Shown one piece after another: positions 1 through 8,840 of a stretch of 11,803 bases of DNA. A model generated the notes under the pieces. It did no database searches and was not told the origin of the DNA. It saw nothing but the letters and a program-made list of their open reading frames with translations. Source of the stretch: Smittium mucronatum (Eukaryota > Kickxellomycota > Harpellomycetes > Harpellales > Legeriomycetaceae); assembly GCA_001953115.1 (NCBI GenBank), contig LSSL01005598.1:1-11803 (forward strand), in the 5' to 3' direction. Each line of letters opens with the position of its first letter. The stretch's first letter is position 1. A program made the translations under genes and the position numbers.

Positions 1-397
1 ATTTTCATAAACTGAGCTAAATTTTAATTAAAATTTTTGTCATTATGATTTTATCTAATTTCGATAGAAATAGCCAGTTAAATGCATTTTAAGCAGATTA
101 AATCCATTTATTTACTGGTAATATTTATAAATCAACGATAAATTCAATCAGCGAACCCATTCGCTAAAAATGAAAATTAAATTAAAACCCCTTATTGTTT
201 TGTAATTATATTAAAATCTGTCAATTTTTGCTTTTATTTTCAAAAACCAGACTATTTTTGCTAAAAAACCCTAATAGAATTACACAAAAAAAGAAAATTT
301 TGATAAAATTTTATGAATTACAAAAGCTATTTTCAACAAAATTAGGGGAAAAAAAAAGGAAAATTTATAGTAAATTAATAATAATATTGATATCAAT
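1..397. other. AT-rich DNA without a supported gene
   Basis: No recognisable gene, RNA or repeat family is seen. A 68-codon open frame on the plus strand (195-401) begins with TTG rather than ATG and is made mostly of Lys, Leu, Ile and Phe, which is what AT-rich DNA gives by chance. I do not call it a gene. Confidence 0.6.
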
Positions 398-571
398 TTA
401 ATGTTGTTCTTTTGATAAAAGCTGTCGGTTTTTTACTTGATTGTATGGGGATAAAATAAATTTTTCATCATATATATAGAATTTATGATCCTTTTTTTGA
501 CATATAATTATCTCGTATGTTTTAAGATCTGATTTTGCATCATTCTGAAAAAAATCACCCAATTGAATCAT
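398..571 (-). CDS. possible short hypothetical ORF, 57 aa
   Basis: I do not recognise this protein. An ATG at 569-571 opens 57 codons ending at 398. The amino acid mix is more gene-like than the surrounding frames, with Asp, Gln, Ser, Gly and Cys as well as Lys and Ile; it includes stretches such as GDFFQNDAKSDL and YDEKFILSPYNQ. The upstream frame is closed by a stop just before the TTG at 584-586, so it is not the tail of a longer readable frame. No membrane segment or known motif is visible. It could be a small gene, a fossil fragment or chance: at this base composition a few open frames of about 60 codons are expected in a window this size. Confidence is therefore low. Confidence 0.13.
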   Translation of the reverse strand: MIQLGDFFQNDAKSDLKTYEIIICQKKDHKFYIYDEKFILSPYNQVKNRQLLSKEQH

Positions 572-3487
572 TTTTAAATATATCAATTATACAGGGAACA
601 AAATAGTATTGTACTTTAAATATTTATAAACTTATTTTTCGATGTCATTAATATATTTATTTTTGAATTTTCTTTCTTGGAAAATAATTTTACCTAAAAT
701 TTAATAATCTAAGTGATTTAATCAACAAATTAAATTTTTTAAAATATTTGTGAAGTTTGGAAAATGTATATATATTTGAAAAAAATAGTGTTTTATTACT
801 TTACTAAACAAAAGAATTTATATCTACGAGCAAATATAAAAATTTTTTAAAGGATTTTAATAAGAATTTTCCTGTACTTACTTTTTTTTTTAGTTGGCAA
901 ACATAATATATTAATATTAATGAGATTAAAAAGAGTATAGAGGCTCAAAATGAAGAATTCATACCAGAACTGAGATGATAAATATACATATCTTTTTTTA
1001 AACTAATTTTAATATTAATTTCACCTGATATATTTTTTAATTAAAGTAATCTGTAGATATTTGTGAATGTTTTTTATAACTATTAGAAGAAATGGCTGTT
1101 GTTTATTTAAAAAACTATTGAAGAAAATTAATATATATTGTATTTATTTATTAAAAATGTTATAAAATATTTTTAATTGGTTATATATTAGGGTAAAAAA
1201 TAACTAAAGTTAGTGGTTTTGAATCACCATATGACTTTTATTACATATTTCTTAATTCAAATTTTATAAAATATTAAAAAATACTAGATAAAGATTTCAG
1301 ATGTTTAGAATTATGCACATAAATAAATAAGAAGAGTTATCCTAATTTTATTTAATTTTTTATATTTTTTTTGGCTGTATGAACTAAAAGAAGTATGATT
1401 TATTAAATTAGCTTCTTTAGATATATAAAAAAATGTGTATATTTAATGTAAGCTGCGGGTTAAATTCTTATTTGCTATTGTTTATTTTCATAACTGATAC
1501 AAATTTATAGGTAATAAGGAAATTTTAAAGTTGGAAATTATCTATCGTTATAAATTTTAAATCTAAAAATCATAGCATTTTATAATCAATTTAAACTTTC
1601 CGTTTTTCTAAAAAAAGGGGGAAATGTGGTCACAATCTCAATTATATGTATAATTTTTTTTGATCATCCTAAATTATTTAACTTTCTTAATCATTATTTG
1701 TGGAATATTTTATTTATTCATTTTGAATTATATAACGGTTGTATGGGTATAAACAGTTTTTTTTTAAAATCTAAAATTGTATGAAAAGTAATATATAATA
1801 ATTTCAAATTTTTAATTTTTAACTAAAAAAATTTACATATTTTTATCAACTCAGTTTAAACTTTTTATTTAAATTAAATTTTCCAAATTTTATCATTTGC
1901 TTTTATATTCATTTACAATAAATTTACCTTTGTATAAATACTTTATATTAATACAAGTGTGACATTACGAAATATTAAAAAATAAATAACTAAATTAATT
2001 TAAAAAACTATAATAGTGTATTTTTATAGATTATTATTATCGATTATCAATTTTTAAATATGGATATATATGTTTAAATTTTAACTAATTATAATTTAGT
2101 GATTATCTTATCAGTAATTTATTAGAATATATAAATATTTGAAATTTAAATATGTAAATTTTTTCATTATGACAAAATTAATAAAAGAAGGATGGTTTAA
2201 TTTGATTGGCTTAAAAATATCGCAGAATAAAGATGTATATATATTTAGGCAATACAAGAGTTTGACTTTTCAAAATATTTTTTTTAATGCAAAAAATATA
2301 TAGAATATTCAATTTTTAAGAGTTTGGAGAGTATTTTGCAAAGAAATTAATTTATTGATAATATTGAGATAAATGAGACTCCAAAATATTTTAATTGAAA
2401 AAATTCCACCGGGCATTAAATACTCATGCAGTTTTTAAACAAAAAATCCCTACTATTTCTTATTAAAAACATTCTTCTTTTGTTTAAATTGGAAAAAATT
2501 TTATCTCAATATATTATCTATGCAAAATGAATTTTTTTTTTAAATATTATTTACGGCTTTTTTGAAAGTTGAATTTTCTTTTTGATTGATATTACTTATC
2601 AGATAAATTAAATTTAAACCTATTTTAACCTTAATTTTCTATTATAATTCATTAAAATTATTTGATAAAAACTTAAAAAATGTAAAAAAATCTATAAATT
2701 TGTAATAACCCCCACCATTAGAAAAAATTCAGTTCTAAATTTTTGCAGAGTTTACAATTTTTAATATAAAATAGAAATAATATAATACAAATTTTTTGAA
2801 AAAGGACTCAAAAAAAAATTACCTCAGTAGTTCTAACTACCTATAAAAAAATTAATATATCTATTTTTCTAAATAGTTTTACCAGTTTTTTTGTTAATAA
2901 ATACTTTATTTTTTATTGCTTAACTTGAAAATAGAAACCAAAATTGTATTTAGAAATTTAAAACTAGGCTCATACTTTTTAACCAAATATCCTCTGATTT
3001 TTTGGTAATCCAGTAAAAATTTTTAACCAAATATATCATAAAGGATTAAAACAAAAAACTCATATAACATGCAGATTTTGTGCCATGTAAAATAATTTTA
3101 TTCAGAATTTGAAAAAAAAAAATTTTTTTAATAAACGTCATAATTTTTAAATAAAATCTTTACAAACAATCTATATGAATCGAAAAAAAATTCAAAAAAA
3201 TATTTATCCTATAAATTATGATATTTAATCTTTTATTATATAATTTTTTAATTTTTGTGAAAATATCAATTAAAATTTAAAATTTTACGCAATATAATCA
3301 GCAATTTAAACTCTTTTTATAAAAAATGTTATTAATAAATTAATAATTCTAGAAAAGACAATAATATTCATTTAAATTAAAAATCAATATATATTATGTT
3401 TTTTTGAGTTTTTATAAAGGACTTTATCTACTATGTATTTATGAAATCCAGTCATTTTCATCAGATATTAATATCCCAGTGAACTAT
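572..3487. other. long gene-free AT-rich stretch
   Basis: About 2.9 kb with stops in all six frames at close to the chance rate. It contains homopolymer A and T runs and short AT repeats but no tRNA-like stems and no reading frame I would defend. The least random spot is 2308-2432 on the minus strand, where 41 codons are open across a small GC island around 2408-2430, but no family is recognisable. Confidence 0.6.
2976..3034. repeat. 15-bp direct repeat, two copies 44 bp apart
   Basis: The 15-base word tttttaaccaaatat occurs at 2976-2990 and again at 3020-3034, separated by 29 bases. Exact repetition of a word containing AACC is uncommon in DNA this AT-rich. It could be a small local duplication or slippage product. 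It is too far apart and too long to be an ordinary MULE target-site duplication without an element between, and no element is seen in the gap. Confidence 0.5.
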
Positions 3488-3513
3488 TTTTACTTGTATT
3501 TTTACAAGTAAAA
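3488..3513. repeat. perfect 11-bp inverted repeat (hairpin, TTTT loop)
   Basis: TTTTACTTGTA (3488-3498) and its exact reverse complement (3503-3513) are separated by a TTTT loop. It lies 23 bp before the low-stop reading frame that starts at 3536. In this composition one such hairpin per window could arise by chance, so the structure is certain but a function is not. Confidence 0.65.
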
Positions 3514-3535
3514 TTATATAATAGCAATTTGATGA

Positions 3536-3889
3536 ATTTTAATATATATAGTGGAAAATTGAGATAATCTTTATCAAATTCCGGATGAATTTTTTTGGAT
3601 AAATAATAAACCCCTAATTAAGTAATTAACCAATAGTAGTAACTTGTTATCATTAAATATTCACTATATGGAAGATTATTTATCCTACCGTTCACTTTTT
3701 CCCGTAAAGTCTTATAAGATAGATTAAAATATAAATTTATCATCATATCGAAGTTTGTTAAAACATAAAAAGGAATATATATACCAAAAATTAAAACAAT
3801 ATCATAATATACAATATTTCTTGAGTTTTTTGAGCAAAATTTTTTTTAAACTAAGACATGCAATATCAGTCAAAAATAAGCCTCTTTAG
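3536..3889 (+). pseudogene. possible decayed coding sequence, unidentified
   Basis: One plus-strand frame runs from 3536 to the TAG at 3887-3889 with only three internal stops (3560-3562, 3623-3625, 3725-3727) in about 118 codons, where roughly eleven would be expected at this A+T content. The segments read like protein rather than like homopolymer: for example DNLYQIPDEFFWINNKPL (3563-3616), YMEDYLSYRSLFPVKSYKID (3665-3724), and KEYIYQKLKQYHNIQYFLSF further on. I do not recognise the family; nothing in it is a clear catalytic motif. Given the decayed transposons elsewhere in the window, a transposon-derived fossil is the most natural guess, but this is inference. Chance remains possible because many frames were inspected. 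Confidence 0.3.
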
Positions 3890-4177
3890 CGAATCAAAAA
3901 AATAAAGTAGAGTCGTTCAACAAAATTTTAATTTTTCAAATTTTAACTAACACAGATTGATTTTTTTTTAAAGCAGAATTAATTGACTGAATATTCGCCA
4001 ATAAATAATGGGGAATTCCATACTATTCCAATCCGAATCATTACATTATTATTTTCACTAATATTTGGATTTCTTTGCTAATCTTTATCAATTAAAGAAA
4101 AAAAAAAATTTATTATCTAAATGAAGGAATAATGCATTATTGAAAAAACACTTTTTCAAAATAAATTATTAAACCTT

Positions 4178-4901
4178 TTAACTTATTTTTTTACTTTTAT
4201 TTTCAGCATAATTTATATTTACCTTATTCATCCTCATAATACAAAGATTTCGATTCTTATTTCAATCGATAAGAAGTTTATTCCTACTTTCATTGAGCTT
4301 TTCTTTTTTCTGCCGAAACATCTATCCTCACCAACATTAACGGTTTATAGGTCCCACTATAATACAATTTTTGCACCTCTTCTACATTTATACAAACGAT
4401 TTATATTTCAAACACTTTTGCGATTCCTTAAAAGATAAACCCACAGCTCTCACTGTAAGTAACCATTCCTCGCAGAAAATGATATATTTTTCACACATCT
4501 CAACTCAGATATCTCAAAATTCAATATAATCATTTTCTTAATTTGTACATTCTCATAGGCACTGACACTATTTGCTTGGTATCTGCAAAGTATACACCCT
4601 TTTCTGATCCCTCCACCCCCGATTCTGTGATTCCCACTATCATTCTCTCCTAAATTGGTACCAAACTGTGCAAATACGGCCTCCAAAATAAAAAAGCACC
4701 GATACTTAAGAAAAAGATACCTGGAATAAACAGATTCAAAATTACGTTTGATTCATTTTCAACCTTGAGTATAAACAGCACCTGTACGTTTTTGATGACT
4801 TTGGTCACGGTTTTTTTTAAATTAAACTTTCTCCAACTTTTTTTAAATCTATTTAGTTTATCTTCATATATATTGGTCTTTGTATTGTAAAAAAAATACA
4901 T
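4178..4901 (-). pseudogene. decayed gene of unknown family with one membrane-like segment
   Basis: Unrecognised. On the minus strand the frame from the ATG at 4899-4901 gives 83 codons: a Lys/Arg-rich start followed by a strongly hydrophobic segment, ILNLFIPGIFFLSIGAFLFW, that could span a membrane. A shifted frame then runs 4686-4450 (FAQFGTNLGENDSGNH, then GGGGIRKGCILCRYQ). It continues in pieces: 4400-4290 (VQKLYYSGTYKPLMLVRIDV) and 4237-4178. The stretch is clearly richer in G+C than its surroundings and strongly skewed (G on the minus strand, C on the plus), as expected of relic coding DNA. Stops and frame changes show it is not functional. GIRKGC faintly recalls the GxRQGC motif of LINE reverse transcriptases, but the following residues do not fit and no YxDD-like motif is seen, so I do not assign it. 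It follows the MULE fossil on the same strand. Confidence 0.42.
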
Positions 4902-4983
4902 ATTAAAAATTAATAAATCTTTGAGTAGTCATTATGAATAAACAAAAATTTATTTAATGACTAGATTTTAAATATGTATTTTT
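4892..4983. repeat. 92-bp interrupted palindrome
   Basis: Outer arms AAAAATACATATT (4892-4904) and its exact reverse complement (4971-4983) give 13 bp. Inside, TAGTCATTA (4926-4934) pairs with 4955-4963, and AATAAA (4937-4942) pairs with TTTATT (4949-4954), with a 2-base bulge and a 6-base loop. The two arms differ in internal length by about 14 bases, as if one had lost or gained sequence. It sits 65 bp past the end of the readable MULE transposase, and its left arm contains the ATG (4899-4901) of the next minus-strand frame. It could be a transposon end, a fold-back element or a termination hairpin; the sequence does not decide. Confidence 0.65.
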
Positions 4984-5048
4984 AGAAAAAATGAGAATGG
5001 AATGGTTACTCCTTTCAGTTGCGTTATTTATGGCAAATATTTTTGCAT

Positions 5049-6525
5049 TTAAAAATTTTCAATATCTTTCTGTGGAATATTTTTTCCTGTGCTGGCTTCA
5101 GGTCCATAACCGAGGAGCTCATGATGGTTTTTATTCAATTTATTTATTACTTTCTGTGATTCGATCATCTTTTTCTTACTCTTTCCTTTTAGTCTAGCCA
5201 TTATTATTAGTTCAAAAATAGCTTTATCTGAAGAAATCAGGTCACTTAAAATTTTAACTTTAACTCCTATATCATCTTGGTACATTAGTCTGTAATTTTC
5301 TAAATAATAGACTTTTTTAAAAAGGGATATTATCAAATTTTCAAAATATGTTCTACTGTAAAAGAACAAACACAAGGGAATTCATGTTCTTAAACATAGC
5401 AGGTACAAGACATGTTTTCGAGATCAACTAATTCTTCATTATTGTGTCGATTATCGGATAAAACTAAACTTTTTTTGATATTTTACCTGTATGTATAATA
5501 ACTATACACATTTTCTCTTATCGAGTCGATAAGATCTATCGTATTCGTTAGCAACAAATCTTCTTTTTCAAACTGTGGTGTTTTTCTAGAGATTCATTTC
5601 TGATCATAAATTTAAATGTGTTAAAGCAATATCTAAAAAGCTATATAGTTTATTTTAAAAAATATTTTTCATGTAGAGTGTAGTTTTCGATTTTTACTAG
5701 AATATCTAATGGAGTTAGGCTTCTTAAATTTTTCAATGCTGAAAAAATTATTTCAACTGAATTTGATGTTATAGGTCCATATCTCGGGCTTTTAGTTTAA
5801 CACCTTTCCCAGAGCCCGTATAAGAATTTTATATCCAGTTTATCAGTTTTGTTTAATTCTTTTTTTATAATAGCTTAACTGTCCTTCAAATTCATTTGTT
5901 TTATAACTGTAAGCGAGTGGTGATAGTACCCAATAACCATTTTTTCCAAATTTGGATGCAAAGTTCACTTGAATATGACGAAAAAATGAAGAACTTAGTA
6001 TCCATCACCAAAAAAAGAATCGATAGATGAGAGAAACCATTTATCTCTGCCAGAAATTATAGATCTTGTAATCCCTAATGAGTACTCTTTTTCAATCTTT
6101 TTAAAAACCAATACCGATTATTCTTTCCTCACCAGCGGTTATCCCCTGAGCAATGATAGATAATTTCCCAATTAGCTTTAAGATTACAGAAGTCATTAAA
6201 ACAAATTTGAACGAAAATAATGATGAGATGTGAGTAGAATCCAAAAAAATAAAACCTAATTTAAGTATAATGTACAGATTTCTGTACCATTGACATTTTA
6301 AAAGCCCTCAAAAATATCTTTTACTCAATTTATTTTTATTTAACTTTTTTGCTTTCCATCAGAAATTAATACATCGTAGTTTTCTATTACGCCCTATTTT
6401 TCCACTTCCTTGATATATTCCCAGATATATGAAAAACATACATTTATATCCAAAAGTAGAGAATTTTTAGCTATTTTAAGAGCTTTATGCACGATGCTAG
6501 ATCCAAATGAAGTCCCTAAAATCAT
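5049..6525 (-). pseudogene. MULE/MuDR-type transposase, heavily decayed
   Basis: A DDE transposase of the Mutator-like (MULE) class, which cuts and pastes its own DNA element. It can be followed N- to C-terminal on the minus strand only by changing frame about six times. A possible N-terminal frame starts at 6525 (43 codons to the first stop). Then 6309-6108 gives YIILKLGFIFLDSTHI, with the first catalytic Asp at 6239-6241, followed by AQGITAGEE. A shifted frame gives ISGRDKWFLSSIDSFFGDGY with the second Asp at 6043-6045. Next come FRHIQVNFASKFG (His codon 5975-5977) and AYSYKTNEFEGQL, then YGPITSNSVEIIFSALKNL with the third acidic residue at 5752-5754. A SWIM finger follows: SCTC at 5399-5410 and PCVC at 5366-5377, where family members have CxH, so the His is lost and a TAA interrupts it. 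The tail (5375-5049) has KGKSKKKMIES, a worn GRPKKKR-like motif. D-D and D-E spacings are about 65 and 97 codons. About 490 codons overall, near normal family length. Clearly non-functional; family assignment is firm, exact boundaries are not. Confidence 0.86.
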
Positions 6526-6670
6526 TATTAATACCGCAGTCATATTACTATGTATATGGTATAAATTAAAGGCTAAAAAGATAGAAAATATGATATAGTT
6601 CTAATATTTAAACCTGTGCTAATATCTTTTAAAAGGTAATTATTCGTTATTTCACGTGTGTATATCATTT

Positions 6671-6690
6671 GTTTTGTTTTGTTTTGTTTT
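6671..6690 (+). repeat. (GTTTT)4 microsatellite
   Basis: Four perfect copies of GTTTT lie between the MULE fossil and the low-stop minus-strand tract upstream of it. It is a simple slippage repeat with no sign of function. Confidence 0.9.
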
Positions 6691-6729
6691 AAAAATCCTA
6701 TTTGCAGCTTATTGTTGATAGATATTAAT

Positions 6730-7032
6730 TCAATCTAAATTTACAGAAAGTTTTGGCACAAATAATTTCATCTCTTTTAAATTAAACTTGCTAACTACAA
6801 AACTTCGACCAAATTTAGTATGATTTTCCCTAAGTCAAACAAATAATTATATTTTTTCATAAAATGTTGGAAATAGGTGTATGTAAATATCTGAGTATGA
6901 GTTGAATACAGCTTCGTAAGATTTTTCTAGATCCTCAGTTATATTAAATCGTCGATTTATTTCAATTTTTAAAAAGGGAATGATTATTTCTGTACATAAT
7001 ATCACTGATTTTTCCATAAGTGAATTTATTTT
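6730..7032 (-). pseudogene. possible decayed coding sequence upstream of the MULE fossil
   Basis: A single minus-strand frame stays open for 61 codons from 7032 to the TAA at 6847-6849, then continues after that stop to the TGA at 6730-6732 with one further TGA near 6838. Two internal stops in 100 codons compares with about nine or ten expected. It reads NSLMEKSVILCTEIIIPFLK, then FNITEDLEKSYEAVFNSY and HTKFGRSFVVSKFNLKEMKL, with acidic residues and Ser/Val that chance AT-rich frames usually lack. No family is recognised. It is on the same strand as, and about 205 bp upstream of, the readable MULE start, so it may be the transposase N-terminus, a second gene of the same element, or an older neighbour. 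A 62-codon plus-strand frame (6980-7168) overlaps part of it and is taken as a shadow. Confidence 0.3.
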
Positions 7033-7814
7033 TCATTTTGATAGCATATACATGAAAATATCAATACAATATAGAGAAAATTTAAAGAAAGACATCAGAA
7101 GACCGAAAAGAATAAAAAAAAATGTATATTTGTTTTATAACGATATTTGCACCACAATTTACATCTAAAAATTTTCAATAAATTGCAAGTGTTATAATTA
7201 GAGAATTAATTTTATTATTATTTATATTAGTTCAAAGATGGTCGTAATTGGAATAATATATATTATAGGATAATTTGCTGTTATATAGGAATCAGAAATT
7301 TCCACTTTTGGAAAAAGTCAATATAGTGTGAATAAAAATTTTAGGATTCGAAATTATATTAAAAAGCTCAAAAAATATAGGAAAGAAATAATATTATACT
7401 GAGTTATGAATAATATTGTTAAAATTCAGTAAAATTAACACTAATGAATCTACGAAAGAAACAATGAATTGTTAAATTTTATCTAATTATGCAATAATAA
7501 ATATAATCTTTGAAAAATACAGCTTTTATTGCATTAATAGATTTTATACTTCTCCCTATATTACTAGGCATACCAATAACTTTATTTTACAATAAAGTTG
7601 TAATAAATCTTTTTTAAATAAAAACTGGTTATTATATTGTAAATAAAGGAAGGATTTCTAGTATTTTCTAAATTAACATCAATTATCAAAACAAAGTTCA
7701 TCAAAAAAATCGAAAATATCTAGTATGGATGCGATTTCATTTTAAGCGTTCTATATTTTATAAATAAAATTGATTTTTTTTTATATTTTATTTACTGTAA
7801 AGGTCTTATTATAA
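7033..7814. other. AT-rich DNA without a supported gene
   Basis: No gene, RNA or repeat family is seen. A 9-bp inverted repeat (ATGCAATAA at 7489-7497 against 7526-7534, 28-base loop) and a bulged hairpin around 7583-7613 are present; both are within what this composition gives by chance. Confidence 0.55.
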
Positions 7815-8051
7815 AAATTATTTCAATTTATATATAATAAAAAAAGAATTATTTTTTCTAAATTTATCATTAATAATCCAGAATCCTACTCTGAGTTTTA
7901 TGTGAGACAAAAATATATATTATTTTTTACCTCTAATATTGTATTATTGACATCCAGTAATTGTGTTCCTGAAAACTGTGTAAATTATTATTATTTAAAT
8001 ATGAGACAATATATGGATAAAATTACCGAATATAAGTTTATAAAACGATAA
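7815..8051 (+). pseudogene. 78-codon open frame without an early start, unidentified
   Basis: The frame is open from 7815 to the TAA at 8049-8051 without any stop, but the first ATG lies far downstream (in NMRQYMDKITEYKF), so it cannot be an intact gene of that length. The C-terminal half has a protein-like mix: NNPESYSEFYVRQKY, then TSSNCVPENCVNYYYLNM, with Pro, Glu, Cys and Arg. I do not recognise it. About one open frame this long is expected by chance in a window of this size and composition, so the case rests only on residue content. It may be a fossil fragment of a mobile element. Confidence 0.2.
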
Positions 8052-8840
8052 ATATTTGGTTGAGCAAAAGATATGCCAACTTTACCAACTTCATGTCATT
8101 AAATATAAACTATTCAAAAATTGATTTTCTTAAATTTTATTAATCATGGTTCTTAAATCGACACAAAAAAATTCATATACATTTCAGTGAAGTTAAACCA
8201 AAAAAACCATCGTATTAAATGAGTATTCAAAAAAAAATATAGACTTATAATCATAGCGTTGTTGTGTGTGGGAGGTAGATTGGTCCTAAAGCCATTTTAA
8301 ATATACACCAGCATCTTAACCATTACTAAAAGTTCTAAGTAAATTGTGTTTAAATCTACTTTCAAAATCATTAAAATGAAATTTATTATGGTAATAGCTC
8401 TATAATTTTTTATTATCGAAAATTGAAACTACATTATACTGAGAAAAGATATCCCAAAAGATTTAAATCCTCTTCACACTTGAAATTATTTTTTTTAAAT
8501 CTCAACAATACACACATCTAAAAAAATATATTTCTCATAACTAATCTAAAGTTTATAAATTCTCTAAATTTTAATTAATTTATAATATAATATTTAAATT
8601 TTACCTTATGTGTAATGTACCAATAAATTCATTACACGCATTGAATGTTTATCCAATGAAGAAATCTTCACATAAGCATAATTTACTTTTAGAAAATTGA
8701 AAATGGTATAAACAAGGAAGCTTACATTTTGGAATGGCTAAGATTTTTGACTTGTATCTTTCCCTATCTTTTATATTTTTAACTACTATATACTTTTACC
8801 TTTTCTTATTAAAATTAACCTATTAAACCTGATCCTTACA
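8052..8840. other. AT-rich DNA, mostly without signal
   Basis: No supported gene. On the minus strand 42 codons are open between 8741 and 8610 (containing KISSLDKHSMRVMNLLVHYT), shifted in frame relative to the low-stop tract at 8841-9233 and possibly a further scrap of it. A small GC-richer patch around 8258-8296 was checked for a tRNA and does not fold as one. Confidence 0.45.

Noticed and set aside
195..401. 68-codon plus-strand open frame
   Set aside because: Starts with TTG, not ATG, and is almost all Leu, Ile, Lys and Phe; several open frames of this size are expected by chance at this A+T content.
2308..2432. 41-codon minus-strand frame containing EYLMPGGIFSIKIFW
   Set aside because: Short, isolated, no family recognised; within the number of such frames expected by chance.
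4591..4617. GIRKGC as a possible LINE reverse transcriptase motif (GxRQGCPLSP)
   Set aside because: The residues after it do not match, and no catalytic YxDD-like or flanking RT blocks are found in any minus-strand frame nearby.
4991..5197. 68-codon plus-strand frame
   Set aside because: Runs antisense to the C-terminal tail of the MULE fossil, whose minus-strand reading makes sense in the family context.
5517..5533. Perfect 8-bp palindrome CTTATCGA-G-TCGATAAG
   Set aside because: Falls inside the MULE fossil where it encodes DLIDSI; most likely a by-product of the coding sequence rather than a binding site.
6410..6598. 62-codon plus-strand frame
   Set aside because: Lies opposite the N-terminal part of the minus-strand MULE fossil and has no recognisable content of its own; treated as a shadow.
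6980..7168. 62-codon plus-strand frame with an ATG
   Set aside because: Lys/Ile/Tyr-rich, no known motif, and partly opposite a better-looking minus-strand frame (6730-7032); a real small gene cannot be excluded but is not supported.
7489..7534. 9-bp inverted repeat with a 28-base loop
   Set aside because: Such stems are common by chance in about 80% A+T sequence and nothing nearby gives it a role.
8000..8100. Minus-strand scrap MKLVKLAYLLLNQIFIVL
   Set aside because: Only 18 residues after the ATG, hydrophobic by composition, and followed at once by several stops.
8230..8340. GC-richer patch resembling a tRNA A box on the minus strand (GGTTAAGATGCTGG)
   Set aside because: No matching B box, acceptor stem or anticodon arm can be folded from the flanks.
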